A stretch of 64,000 nt of DNA from JABMOV01 sp964344305 (GTDB taxonomy: Bacteria; Fidelibacterota; Marinisomatia; Marinisomatales; JABMOV01). This document shows positions 1 to 9,072 of the stretch, piece after piece. Location: assembly GCA_964344305.1 (NCBI GenBank), contig CAYFMT010000001.1, positions 124,001-188,000 of the forward strand, given 5' to 3'. The translations under genes and the position numbers were made by a program. How positions within the stretch are numbered: the first letter of the stretch is position 1; each line of letters begins with the position of its first letter. The notes beneath the pieces are model-generated. The model ran no database searches, was not told the DNA's origin, and saw nothing but the letters and a program-made list of their open reading frames with translations.

Positions 1-1177
1 TATCGATGGCAGAACCCACACTCACGATGCTTTGTTTTTCCAGATAATTAAACACCCAATCCGTCAGTGCATAAGCCTTTTCTTCTGAAGAAATAGTACC
101 CTCAGTGATGGTCCTTGCGGTGTTTAGAATTCGAGGATGTGAGCACTGGAGAATCGGCGTGGCAACGAGGTATGGAGCCAGGGGATCATCATCATGGGAA
201 ATGGCCGATGAGGTCAATCGTAATTGTAAAGGATTTTGATTTATAATTGTCTGTCGTTCAGAAGTCATGGGAATGAGAGCGGTCGGATCGACACCATCAA
301 TCTCAACCACCAGTTCTTCCACCGCTTCACGATCTCTGATGGGCGTATCAACCGGTATGGCATACATATCGATAAGGTCTACGGCTTTATCATCAAACAC
401 CAGAGCCTGGGAAGGCGTTGTTCTTTCCATCACCAACCCAAGGACGGATTGCTCTCTGTAGGTGAGTCCATTGTCATCCAGCCAGAACATGGAGGGTATT
501 CCACGGAATTCAACGCGAATTTTATTTAATCTATGCTTTGTCCCATCAATGGTGATGGTTTCTTTTCCTTCGTGAATGATATCCATTTCGCCCAAATCCA
601 TGGACACTGGATCGAAGGACGGTACACGAATATGATCCCCGGGTTTAATGCCCTGCCAGGCCACCATGGGCTGGAGCCCCAGGTAGGTATAAACCTCTTC
701 AGGCAAAGTAAGCGTTTGCTTCGTTTCTACTTTCCCCTGGGTGATGGTTAGGTGTAAATCAGTGTTTTCACGAATTCCCTCAACCTGCGTGGAAATCTGA
801 TCCGACACAAGACGGAAATCAAAGGACTGTAGTCGGAATAACGTATCCACGGTAATGCGATTGGACATGGATATATCCGCATAAATGCCTGCGATGATGG
901 GACGTAGTTTGGATGTGCTTGAAATGCCGTAACCATCGATTCCAAGATTTGAAAGGGAGTACAGGGAATACCCAATTTTTTTCCCGTTGTGAAATATATT
1001 CATCCACTCAGAGTCACTGGGAATATCTTTTATTCCCGTGGCAAGAGAGGCAATGGTGTGCGCCCGGGATCGATCTATATAGTTTTGTTTGAACAGGTAT
1101 CCTGTCAGGGCAAGCCAGAGGCCAAACAGGAGCACCAGGTAGACAGGACGCCATCTATTAGGAGAAAATGAAATCAT
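1..1177 (-). CDS. Transglutaminase-like domain protein, C-terminus cut off by the window edge
   Basis: I found this gene by translating the minus strand back from the left edge; 392 codons stay open with no stop. It starts at the ATG at 1177 and has a short cytoplasmic N-terminus followed by a membrane segment or signal anchor at about residues 10-27 (PVYLVLLFGLWLALTGYLF), then a long extracytoplasmic region. The last visible residues, KAYALTDWVFNYLEK, look like the first helix of the transglutaminase-like (papain-fold) core, as found in membrane-anchored family members. The catalytic Cys-His-Asp would lie beyond base 1 and cannot be checked. No good ribosome site precedes the ATG. It is divergent from the TonB receptor across about 300 bp. 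The fold call is an inference from a short stretch; substrate and role are unknown. Confidence 0.6.
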   Translation of the reverse strand, partial: MISFSPNRWRPVYLVLLFGLWLALTGYLFKQNYIDRSRAHTIASLATGIKDIPSDSEWMNIFHNGKKIGYSLYSLSNLGIDGYGISSTSKLRPIIAGIYADISMSNRITVDTLFRLQSFDFRLVSDQISTQVEGIRENTDLHLTITQGKVETKQTLTLPEEVYTYLGLQPMVAWQGIKPGDHIRVPSFDPVSMDLGEMDIIHEGKETITIDGTKHRLNKIRVEFRGIPSMFWLDDNGLTYREQSVLGLVMERTTPSQALVFDDKAVDLIDMYAIPVDTPIRDREAVEELVVEIDGVDPTALIPMTSERQTIINQNPLQLRLTSSAISHDDDPLAPYLVATPILQCSHPRILNTARTITEGTISSEEKAYALTDWVFNYLEKQSIVSVGSAID

Positions 1178-1256
1178 GGTGCGGAAATTAGCAGGTCGAC
1201 ATTATTAGTTAAAGATGAATCTATGCTTTCCAAATACAGAAAATTTATATGCCTTC

Positions 1257-1268
1257 ATATGGCCATAT
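1257..1268. repeat. 12-bp perfect palindrome
   Basis: ATATGGCCATAT reads the same on both strands. It lies about 40 bp upstream of the promoter candidate for the TonB receptor operon and 80 bp upstream of the divergent gene's start, so it could be a protein-binding site. A 12-bp palindrome can also occur by chance in AT-rich DNA. Confidence 0.3.
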
Positions 1269-1308
1269 AGTCAAAAATTGCCCCCATTCAGGGAAAAATT
1301 ATTAATTC

Positions 1309-1338
1309 TTGACTATCCAGCTAATGTTAATCTAATAT
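1309..1338 (+). promoter_or_regulatory. Candidate promoter for the TonB receptor operon
   Basis: TTGACT at 1309-1314 and TAATAT at 1333-1338 are 18 bp apart, close to the sigma70 consensus. A transcript starting near 1345 would have a leader of about 137 nt that includes the stem-loop at 1412-1433. FCB bacteria can use a divergent -7/-33 promoter, so the match is suggestive only. Confidence 0.45.
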
Positions 1339-1411
1339 TCTGTCCAACAAGCGTGGATATAAAACACACAAAGGGATTGTTTTATCCAGCTTTGGAGAGA
1401 GCATTACAAAA

Positions 1412-1433
1412 GGACACCTTGGCCGAGGTGTCC
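1412..1433 (+). promoter_or_regulatory. Stem-loop in the predicted leader of the TonB receptor gene
   Basis: GGACACCT (1412-1419) and AGGTGTCC (1426-1433) form a perfect 8-bp stem around a 6-nt loop. There is no U-tract after it, so a plain intrinsic terminator is unlikely. It ends 48 nt before the ATG and does not cover the ribosome site. It may stabilise the mRNA or bind a regulator. Confidence 0.4.
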
Positions 1434-1481
1434 CTAATTCTACTCTCAAAGATTTACGAAATATAGTCATCGGAGGACAAT

Positions 1482-4400
1482 ATGAAACGAATCATCAGTA
1501 TGATGCTGATCTTGAGTTCTTTTACGTTTGCCCAATCCAATGGTAAGATATCTGGTGTGGTTACCGGCCCGAATGGTGACCCGTTACCAGGAGCCAACGT
1601 ATTGATCGTTGGTACTACCTATGGTGCAGCAACAGACGTAAATGGAGCATACTCCATATTAAACGTTCCTGCCGGAAAACATACGGTAAGGTTCGAGTAT
1701 ATCGGGTATGCAACTACAATCGTTCAGGATCTGAATGTATCCAGTGGTTTAACAACTGCTCTGGACCAGGTTCTAGAGGAAGAAACCATTGAGGGACAGG
1801 AAGTCACAGTTGTGGCTGAGCGCCCCTTGATTCAGGTCGATAAGACATCCAGTATTAATGTGGTTACGGCAGAAGATCTTGAGAATCTTCCCATTCGTAA
1901 CTTAAACGATCTTGTGGAAACCATCCCAGGTGTTGTTGTCCAGGATGACAATATTCATATTCGCGGTGGTCGTAGCAACGAGGTGGCATTCTTTGTGAAC
2001 GGATCCCCAACAACCGGTATGTCAGACAGAGAAAATCTTGTCTACGTACCCCAGGAAGCCACAGAGGAAATCCAGGTTCAGGTCGGTGGATACGATGCAT
2101 CCGTTGGTGGTGCTAACAGTGGTATCATTACACGACAGATTCGCAGAGGCACCAGTAACTGGCAGGGAAGCTTTTCCTACCAGAATGATGGTGGCGGACT
2201 TGGTAAAAGCAGATTTAATACTAAATCCTTTGGACATAATGTAATGCTGGCAAATGTAAGCGGTCCTCTTCTGGGCGACCGCGTAAAATTCTACGCCGGT
2301 TTTGAATCCAACAACCAGGGCGATCCGTTTGTAACTGTAGGTGAATCCTTCAATTTTGAAGGCAGATACGACAGCGATCCTTCTGCCCCAACTTATGGTG
2401 TGGATACAGTTGATGTAACATGGCCCGGCTACCGGGAAGCAGAAGAAAAATTCACCACATTTACTTCAAGCCTTACATTTGATTTTGCACCATTGATTTA
2501 CAATCTCTCGGTAGTGAAAACAAGCGAGGAAGACTGGCTCCATGGTGGAATACAGGGTTACATGAGCGATCATGGAACGTCTATTAGTCCAGAAGGAAAT
2601 GGTGGTGAGGCTATTTCTGTGCCTGGGCGCCGAGCTTATATTGATCGGCAGAGATTCCTGCTAACCAATGAAATTTCTTTCAATCTTTCTCAGAACACCT
2701 TGATCAAGGTTGATTTTGGTTACCTCACTTACAGTGAAGATGACCATGATGAGTGGTTCGGTACAGATTGGCAGAAATGGTTCGATAGTACAGCTGTACA
2801 GGCCGAATTAGGCATTCATGATTCTGTATGGACACCATTCAAAGACAGATTTTCACAAAAGTCACAATACAGAATTAATGGTATTCCATTTGACAGGCCC
2901 GGAACCATGCCACAGAACTTCTATGATAAGTTCAATTTGACACAAACATCCTTTAATGGGTCATTTGTTACGGCAATGGATAACCATACCATTACAGCAG
3001 GGTTTAATTATCGGAAATACACCCAGAGAGAATTGAGCATCAATCCTCGCGGTATTATTTATTCCGCTGATCCAGCATATGGACTTGCCACTTACGGTAT
3101 TGAAACTTACGGATCATGGGATGCGGTACCTGTTGATAAGAAGCGGGTATACGTAGACGGATTTGGATACGATCTTGAAGGTAAAGAAATCGACGACAGA
3201 AAGACCTACGGTGATGGCGAAGATGTTACCTACATGGACGGAGCAAAGAACCCAACAGAATTGGGTTTCTACTTCCAGGACAAGATCGAGTTTGATGATA
3301 TTGTTGTAAATGCCGGTATTCGTTTTGATAAGCTGGATCCGGATGAGCAAACACTTGAAAATCCAGATTCCCTTGATGTGTACGAAACAAGCAGTTACAT
3401 CAACCTGGATGAATGGAAAGATGTTGATCCTTATACTTACATCCAGCCTAGACTTGGTATTTCATTCCCGGTCTCTGATGTCATGAAAGTATACGGGTAC
3501 TACGGAAAATTTGCCCAGCTGCCGGACCTTGAATCCACATGGTACACAGCCTACGATTATCGTACGCAGATTGCCCGTGGTGGTAACTTCTATACCAACC
3601 CTGTTGGGTTCGGTATTGAGCCCATCCAGACAACCCAGTATGAAATTGGTTTCTCACGGCAGATTGGCTACAATATGGCGTTGGACATCACCGGTTTCTA
3701 TAAGAACCAAAAAGGTCTGGTCACAGTGGACCGTGTTGAAAGCCCGAAAGGCGACCTGGCATCTGCCTATAACGTTCGCGTAAACGGTGACTTCAGCACC
3801 ACAAAGGGACTTGAATTCAAGTTCACCCTCCGCAGGACCAACCGTCTTGCCGCTGAAATGAACTACACGTTCTCAGCAGCAGAAGCAACCGGTAGTGGAT
3901 CCACATCTTATATATCTGCTGTGGATCGCGGATCACAGAGACCACAGATGATCATGCCCGTGGACTTCAACCAGCCCCATGTTGGTTCAGTGAAACTGGA
4001 TTATCGTTTTGGCGATAAAGATGGTGGACCTGTCTTTGAGAATCTTGGAGCAAACGTGCTCTTTAACTTCTCAAGCGGTCATGCCTACACCCATGTTTAC
4101 AGACCGGTTGGCGGTCAGGTTGATGCCTACGACGCAGGCGTTGACTACATGCTGGATACCAGAAGCCGTGAAGCGTTGGAACCCATTGGTGATTCACAGA
4201 CACCGTGGATCTTCAATACGGATCTTCGCATGGATAAAACATTCAGCGTATCCATGGTGGATGTAACGGTATTTATGAGAGTAAACAACCTATTCGATCG
4301 TCGGAATGTTCTGAACGTTTATCAGGCAACGGGTAGTGGAGATGACGACGGGTTTATTACCGATCCTGTCTATTCACAATCCTTTATTGATTTGTACGGT

Positions 4401-4550
4401 GGTGATGTTGATGGAAACGGTGTTGATGATTATGTAGAGCTGTATCAAGCTGTAAACATTGACAACGATGAATCATATCGGACTGATATAGGGGGCAGAC
4501 TGATTAGCGCCCCAAGACAAATCTTCCTTGGTCTGACGGTAAACTTTTAA
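1482..4550 (+). CDS. TonB-dependent outer-membrane receptor with N-terminal carboxypeptidase-regulatory-like domain
   Basis: A 1022-residue outer-membrane receptor expected to import a ligand using TonB/ExbBD energy. Residues 1-18 are a signal peptide ending FTFAQ. Residues 22-105 form a CarboxypepD_reg-like beta-sandwich (GKISGVVTGPNGDPLPGANV). A TonB-box-like EVTVVAERP precedes the plug domain at about 125-225 (DLVETIPGVVV, IHIRGGRSNEV). The rest is a barrel with many aromatic-ended strands, closing with LGLTVNF. Close to the end is a Ca-binding-like DVDGNGVDDYVE loop. A GGAGG site lies 8 bp before the ATG. It is followed by a T9SS cargo and a PorV-like protein, an order typical of surface nutrient-uptake loci. 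There is no SusD neighbour, so a SusCD pair is not supported. The ligand is unknown. Confidence 0.9.
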   Translation: MKRIISMMLILSSFTFAQSNGKISGVVTGPNGDPLPGANVLIVGTTYGAATDVNGAYSILNVPAGKHTVRFEYIGYATTIVQDLNVSSGLTTALDQVLEEETIEGQEVTVVAERPLIQVDKTSSINVVTAEDLENLPIRNLNDLVETIPGVVVQDDNIHIRGGRSNEVAFFVNGSPTTGMSDRENLVYVPQEATEEIQVQVGGYDASVGGANSGIITRQIRRGTSNWQGSFSYQNDGGGLGKSRFNTKSFGHNVMLANVSGPLLGDRVKFYAGFESNNQGDPFVTVGESFNFEGRYDSDPSAPTYGVDTVDVTWPGYREAEEKFTTFTSSLTFDFAPLIYNLSVVKTSEEDWLHGGIQGYMSDHGTSISPEGNGGEAISVPGRRAYIDRQRFLLTNEISFNLSQNTLIKVDFGYLTYSEDDHDEWFGTDWQKWFDSTAVQAELGIHDSVWTPFKDRFSQKSQYRINGIPFDRPGTMPQNFYDKFNLTQTSFNGSFVTAMDNHTITAGFNYRKYTQRELSINPRGIIYSADPAYGLATYGIETYGSWDAVPVDKKRVYVDGFGYDLEGKEIDDRKTYGDGEDVTYMDGAKNPTELGFYFQDKIEFDDIVVNAGIRFDKLDPDEQTLENPDSLDVYETSSYINLDEWKDVDPYTYIQPRLGISFPVSDVMKVYGYYGKFAQLPDLESTWYTAYDYRTQIARGGNFYTNPVGFGIEPIQTTQYEIGFSRQIGYNMALDITGFYKNQKGLVTVDRVESPKGDLASAYNVRVNGDFSTTKGLEFKFTLRRTNRLAAEMNYTFSAAEATGSGSTSYISAVDRGSQRPQMIMPVDFNQPHVGSVKLDYRFGDKDGGPVFENLGANVLFNFSSGHAYTHVYRPVGGQVDAYDAGVDYMLDTRSREALEPIGDSQTPWIFNTDLRMDKTFSVSMVDVTVFMRVNNLFDRRNVLNVYQATGSGDDDGFITDPVYSQSFIDLYGGDVDGNGVDDYVELYQAVNIDNDESYRTDIGGRLISAPRQIFLGLTVNF

Positions 4551-4582
4551 TCCAAGTGTTTGGCGAAAGAAAGGTAGATAAA

Positions 4583-7500
4583 ATGAGAAAAACATTTATA
4601 GTAATATTAGGACTCCTGGTAATCAGCGGTTTGTTTGCGAGGGGTTATAATAGTGATGGAAGCGTGATGCAAACACCTTCATCACAAAAAACGTTTGCCG
4701 ATGACCCGGAAAGAACCCTTGTAAACATAGGGAACTGGGGTTACTGGCAGAGAGACAATGGTGAATCCGCTCACACTCCTGGAGGTAACTCCGGTGGTCT
4801 GTACCCCCGTGGTACAGCCGCTGCCATTTACCTCGACGGTGTGCTGGTTGGAGGTTACCAGGGTGGAAATCTGAAAGTATCCGGTCAGATCTACCGTACA
4901 GGTACGGAAGCCGGTTACATCATGAATGGTGAGCATATCACATCAGCCGTTGATCCAAGTGTGCGTATTTTCAGAATTCGAAAAGATTACGCAACCTTGA
5001 CAGCTGCCCAGGTCCGTCAGGATGCTGCTGAGTTGTATGAGAAAACCGTTTCTCAGGTAACAGATGCAGACATCCAGGCCGTCATGGATCAGTATGAAAA
5101 AGACTGGAATGAATGGCCAACAGATATTGGCGCCCCATTCTATGATCTTGATGGCGATGGTGTTTATGATCCAGCAGATGGTGAAACACCGGGTATTGCC
5201 AATGCAGATCAGGTAGTATGGTTTGTCATCACCGATGCTAATCAGACCACAACGAATGACCTGTACGGTACAGACCCCATTGGTATTGAGCAGCAAATGA
5301 CCCTCTGGGCTTATAACCAGCCCGGTGCATCTTTAGGTCAGATCGTGTTCAAGCAGATCAGGATTATCAACAAAGGTGATGGCGATCTAACTGACGCATA
5401 TATCTCCCTCTGGAGCGATCCTGATGTTGGTGCGTATTCAAATGACCTTATTGGTGTTGATACATCGCTGAGCATGATGTACGCATACAATGGTGAAGCC
5501 ACCGATGGTGACTATGATGGTTACGGATTAGCACCTCCCGCAGCGGGATATGACTTCTTTGCAGGTCCTATTGTTCCAAGTGCCGGAGACACAGCTATCT
5601 TTAATCTCCAGAGAAAACCTGGGTATAAAAACCTGCCTGCATCCAGTTTTGGGTACTTCAGCGCAGGTGGAGACTACTCAGACCCGGGTCCTTATGGAGA
5701 AGTTGAAGCAGCACGCGAATACTATAACCTCATGCGCGGTTATGCACCCATTGATGATTTGGCAAACCCAACACCTTGGGAGGATGAGAATGGAAACCCA
5801 ACTAAATTCCCATTTTCTGGTGATCCCGTGGGAGGCACAGGTCATCTTGATAGTAACCCGGGTGACCGTCGTATGCTTATCAATGCTGGTCCTTTTACAC
5901 TGGCTGAAGGTGACACACAGGATGTTGTGACGGCCCTTGTTGGTGGACTGGGTGATACGTACCTGTCCTCAATTACGGACTTGAAAAATACCGATGCAGT
6001 TGCGCAGACACTGTTTGATGATTTATTCCAATCAGTTCCGTCTGCTCCACCAGCACCTCGTCTATCAGCAACACCATTGGATAACCAGGTTATCCTTGAC
6101 TGGGGCAGTGACGAAGAAGGTGCCATGGCAACGGAAAGCGCAGTGATAGCAGGGTATTCCTTCCAGGGATACAACGTGTATCAGCTTCCAACAGCCACAT
6201 CTGGAAAATCAGACGCTGTCCTCATTGCAACATATGATATTGTTGATGGAGTGCAGACAGTTTATGGGAATGTGTTCTTACCGGAGTACGGTGAAACAGT
6301 TAATGTTCCTGTACAATATGGTCTTGATAAGGGTGTTCGCCGTCAAATGGTCATCGACTATAACCATTTAACAGGTGGGCCTCTCTACACCGGCTCTGAT
6401 TATTTCTTCGCTGTTACAGCGTACAACTATAACGCCGCACCAGATCTTATTGAAGATCAGGCCCTGGAATCTCCTGTGACGGCTGTGGGTGTTACATTGA
6501 CACCTGCTCCAGTCGGAACTGAATATGCCGTTGAAGCCAACGCAGCGTTGGATGTCTCCCATGTGGGGCCGAGCCAGGGTATTGTATCTGCAACGGTTGT
6601 AAACCCAGATGAACTGACTGGAAACGTTTATCTCGTATCCTTTACAGATGACACATCCTGGGTACACACCAATGGCGATACTCTGTATGGCACATATTAC
6701 ACTGTTACAGATTCTGCTACGAGCGCAGCTCTTGTTCCAGCCTATAGACAGGCCTCTTCCCAAAGCGATTTGGATCAACCCATTGTGGATGGTATCCAGC
6801 TTGTGGTAAGCGGTCCTGAACTGGGCATTGTGGACATTGCTGAATATGGTGCCACATCAGGCGACCTGATTGATGGAACCGTTGATTCTCACATTCATCC
6901 CAGCCTGAGTCAAACCGGTTTAATACTTGATAACCGTGCCGGTGATGTTAACCTGCCTGCTTACGCAAGAGACTATGACCGCTTTGATTACTGGGGCATG
7001 GACGATGTGATCATCGACTTCAGCAAACAGTCCTATACATGGGATTATATTTCTGAAGCACTCCACGTAGATTCTGTAAACAGCCTTCCTGTTTACGCCC
7101 CATTCGCTGCTTACCGCGTTACATTCCCTGAAGGCGACACGATCAGACTCTTCGCCGGATTCTGGGACACAAACGGTGACGGTGCCTGGACTGTAAACGG
7201 TGCCGATGACTGGGAAACCCCCACCTTTGGTGCTGAGGCCTGGGAACCTATCTACTGCTGGCAGGGCTATGATGCAAGCGGTAATGATATCAGCTATGAT
7301 CCGGCCAATGAAGCACAGTACGCTGCAGATGGTGACTTGAGTACCTCTGCCAACACCACGTGGGGTGGCGGAACTGGTGAATTCCACTATCCGTACATTA
7401 CAGCCACCTTCTTTGGTGCATACTATGGATTGAATGCCGATGGTTCCACAAATGGTGATCCCGGTGGTGGTGTAAGTGCGTTGCCAATTGCCGGCAACTA

Positions 7501-7960
7501 TGACAAATTTGGAACACAGCTGACAGAAAGCCATTTCTTCAAGTTTACCACGGCAAAAGCAAATTCTGCCAGTGACGTGTTCAAATTCAGAGCACCTTCA
7601 AATATGTCTTCAACAGCCATTGCTGAAGCAGACGTAGACATGATCAACGTCTATCCAAACCCATACTATGCTGCAAACTCGCAGGAAACGAACAGGTTCG
7701 ATAAGTTTGTAACCTTTACTCACTTACCGCAAATGGCCACGGTGAGAATTTTCTCACTTGATGGTAAAATCGTTCGCGTTCTGGATAAGGATGATACTTC
7801 CCAGTACTTGAGATGGGATTTAAGGAATCATCGTGATTTGCCTGTGGCATCAGGTGCGTACATCGCACACATTGATTTGGATGTTGATGGTCAAAATCTG
7901 GGTCAGAAGGTGTTGAAACTATTTATCGTTCAACCTAACCAGGTCGTTAAATACTATTAA
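4583..7960 (+). CDS. Large secreted protein with C-terminal T9SS-type sorting domain
   Basis: About 1125 residues. I chose the ATG at 4583 because it begins a clean signal peptide (MRKTFIVILGLLVISGLFA) preceded by AAAGG; an upstream in-frame ATG at 4556 adds nine residues with no signal character. It carries acidic Ca-binding-like loops (DLDGDGVYDPADGE), and a fibronectin-III/Ig-like stretch begins near APPAPRLSATPLDNQVILDW. The end is a type A-like sorting domain: VYPNPYYA, then VRIFSLDGKIVRVLD, WDLRN and SGAYI. In T9SS bacteria this domain directs export across the outer membrane and is then cleaved. The catalytic or binding role of the main body is not recognisable. It lies 32 bp after the receptor and 12 bp before the PorV-like gene, probably in one transcript. 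Confidence 0.8.
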   Translation: MRKTFIVILGLLVISGLFARGYNSDGSVMQTPSSQKTFADDPERTLVNIGNWGYWQRDNGESAHTPGGNSGGLYPRGTAAAIYLDGVLVGGYQGGNLKVSGQIYRTGTEAGYIMNGEHITSAVDPSVRIFRIRKDYATLTAAQVRQDAAELYEKTVSQVTDADIQAVMDQYEKDWNEWPTDIGAPFYDLDGDGVYDPADGETPGIANADQVVWFVITDANQTTTNDLYGTDPIGIEQQMTLWAYNQPGASLGQIVFKQIRIINKGDGDLTDAYISLWSDPDVGAYSNDLIGVDTSLSMMYAYNGEATDGDYDGYGLAPPAAGYDFFAGPIVPSAGDTAIFNLQRKPGYKNLPASSFGYFSAGGDYSDPGPYGEVEAAREYYNLMRGYAPIDDLANPTPWEDENGNPTKFPFSGDPVGGTGHLDSNPGDRRMLINAGPFTLAEGDTQDVVTALVGGLGDTYLSSITDLKNTDAVAQTLFDDLFQSVPSAPPAPRLSATPLDNQVILDWGSDEEGAMATESAVIAGYSFQGYNVYQLPTATSGKSDAVLIATYDIVDGVQTVYGNVFLPEYGETVNVPVQYGLDKGVRRQMVIDYNHLTGGPLYTGSDYFFAVTAYNYNAAPDLIEDQALESPVTAVGVTLTPAPVGTEYAVEANAALDVSHVGPSQGIVSATVVNPDELTGNVYLVSFTDDTSWVHTNGDTLYGTYYTVTDSATSAALVPAYRQASSQSDLDQPIVDGIQLVVSGPELGIVDIAEYGATSGDLIDGTVDSHIHPSLSQTGLILDNRAGDVNLPAYARDYDRFDYWGMDDVIIDFSKQSYTWDYISEALHVDSVNSLPVYAPFAAYRVTFPEGDTIRLFAGFWDTNGDGAWTVNGADDWETPTFGAEAWEPIYCWQGYDASGNDISYDPANEAQYAADGDLSTSANTTWGGGTGEFHYPYITATFFGAYYGLNADGSTNGDPGGGVSALPIAGNYDKFGTQLTESHFFKFTTAKANSASDVFKFRAPSNMSSTAIAEADVDMINVYPNPYYAANSQETNRFDKFVTFTHLPQMATVRIFSLDGKIVRVLDKDDTSQYLRWDLRNHRDLPVASGAYIAHIDLDVDGQNLGQKVLKLFIVQPNQVVKYY

Positions 7961-7972
7961 GGAGTCTAATCG

Positions 7973-8983
7973 ATGAAGATATTTAAAACGTGTTTAATAA
8001 TGACCATGGCATTTACTCTCCTTTTTGCAGGGGATGAGGCAAGACTGGGAACCACTGCAGGAACACAGGTAAATATTCCTGTAGGTGCTCGAAATGTGGC
8101 TATGGCTGGAGCAGACCTGGTTTATGCACATGGTGTTGATGCCGTTTACTGGAATCCAGCCGGTATGGGCGCTGTGACAGCTGCGAATGGGACATTCTCT
8201 AATATGTCCTACATTGCAGACATCAGCGTGAATTACCTGGCTGTAGGATCCAATTTCGGCGGTTTCGGAAATATTGGTGTATCTGTAAAAAGTCTGGACT
8301 TTGGTGATATACCTGTAACCACTGTAGAAGCAATGGATGGAACCGGTGCGAATTTCTCACCGACATTCATGACCATGGCTGTAACCTATGGTAAAATGTT
8401 TACAGACCGGATCAATTTTGGTGTGACATCAAAAATGGTCTATGAAAGCATCCCGCGTGCTTCTGCGTCTGCTGTTGCATTTGACATTGGTGTACAGTAC
8501 ACAGACTTTGCCAATATCAACGGATTAGGACTGGCCCTTGTACTTAAGAACATTGGTTCGGATATGCATTATTCCGGTTCAGGGCTTAAAACACAGGCCA
8601 CAGAAGATGATTTTACAGAATTCTTTGATAGAGAAGCTGCCTATGATCAACTTCCATCATCCTACTCCATTTCCGGTAGCTACAAAATGGGTGGATCCAT
8701 TTTGCTGGCATCCTCATTCATCAGCAACAATACCAGCTATGACGAATTGCGTCTGGGTGGTGAATACACCCTGATGAATATGTTCTCCCTGCGCGCAGGT
8801 ATGAACAGTGCCATGCTCGGAAGCGATACGGAACTGGATGAAAATGATGTCCTCTTTGGAACATCATTTGGTTTCGGTATCAATTATGAATTAATCGGTG
8901 TCGGATTTCAGTTGGATTATGCTTACAGATCCACTGAATACTTCGACGGAAATAGCGTTCTTAGTCTGGGCGTGAATTTCTAA
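7973..8983 (+). CDS. PorV/PorQ-family outer-membrane protein
   Basis: A 336-residue barrel protein with a signal peptide (MKIFKTCLIMTMAFTLLFA). The N-terminal signature GARNVAMAGADLVYAHGVDAVYWNPAGMG is characteristic of the PorV/PorQ (UPF0164-like) family. PorV proteins hold T9SS cargo at the outer membrane and shuttle it to the attachment complex, so its place directly after a cargo gene suggests a dedicated partner. The rest has alternating beta strands ending in LSLGVNF. A ribosome site GGAG sits before the ATG. The function is inferred from family and context. Confidence 0.8.
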   Translation: MKIFKTCLIMTMAFTLLFAGDEARLGTTAGTQVNIPVGARNVAMAGADLVYAHGVDAVYWNPAGMGAVTAANGTFSNMSYIADISVNYLAVGSNFGGFGNIGVSVKSLDFGDIPVTTVEAMDGTGANFSPTFMTMAVTYGKMFTDRINFGVTSKMVYESIPRASASAVAFDIGVQYTDFANINGLGLALVLKNIGSDMHYSGSGLKTQATEDDFTEFFDREAAYDQLPSSYSISGSYKMGGSILLASSFISNNTSYDELRLGGEYTLMNMFSLRAGMNSAMLGSDTELDENDVLFGTSFGFGINYELIGVGFQLDYAYRSTEYFDGNSVLSLGVNF

Positions 8984-9006
8984 TAACCGAATTCATTCAA
9001 GACAAT

Positions 9007-9040
9007 AAAACAGGCGGTGTAAAAACCGCCTGTTTTTTTT
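9007..9040. terminator. Strong intrinsic terminator, probably bidirectional
   Basis: CAGGCGGT (9011-9018) pairs with ACCGCCTG (9025-9032) around a 6-nt loop, with A-run before and T8 after. It lies between convergent transcription units, and the flanking A and T runs let it serve both strands. Confidence 0.92.
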
Positions 9041-9072
9041 ACAACACATTTATTTATTACTAAAGAATTTAT

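Larger units (their letters stand above)
1178..1481. other. Intergenic region between divergent genes
   Basis: This 304-base AT-rich gap separates the transglutaminase-like gene from the TonB receptor gene. It holds a 12-bp perfect palindrome at 1257-1268, a good sigma70-type promoter candidate at 1309-1338 and a stem-loop at 1412-1433 in the predicted leader. The 83-codon open frame across it overlaps these elements and has no recognisable product, so I treat the region as regulatory. Confidence 0.6.

Noticed and set aside
1215..1466. 83-codon frame before the TonB receptor
   Set aside because: It contains the promoter candidate and stem-loop and has no ribosome site or family match.
1482..4550. 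SusC/SusD-type polysaccharide uptake locus
   Set aside because: The receptor has the N-terminal domain of SusC-like proteins, but no SusD-like lipoprotein, sulfatase or glycoside hydrolase gene follows.
6920..7534. 204-codon minus-strand frame
   Set aside because: It lies wholly inside the T9SS cargo gene, whose protein is coherent with a signal peptide and sorting domain; the antisense frame has no domain signature.
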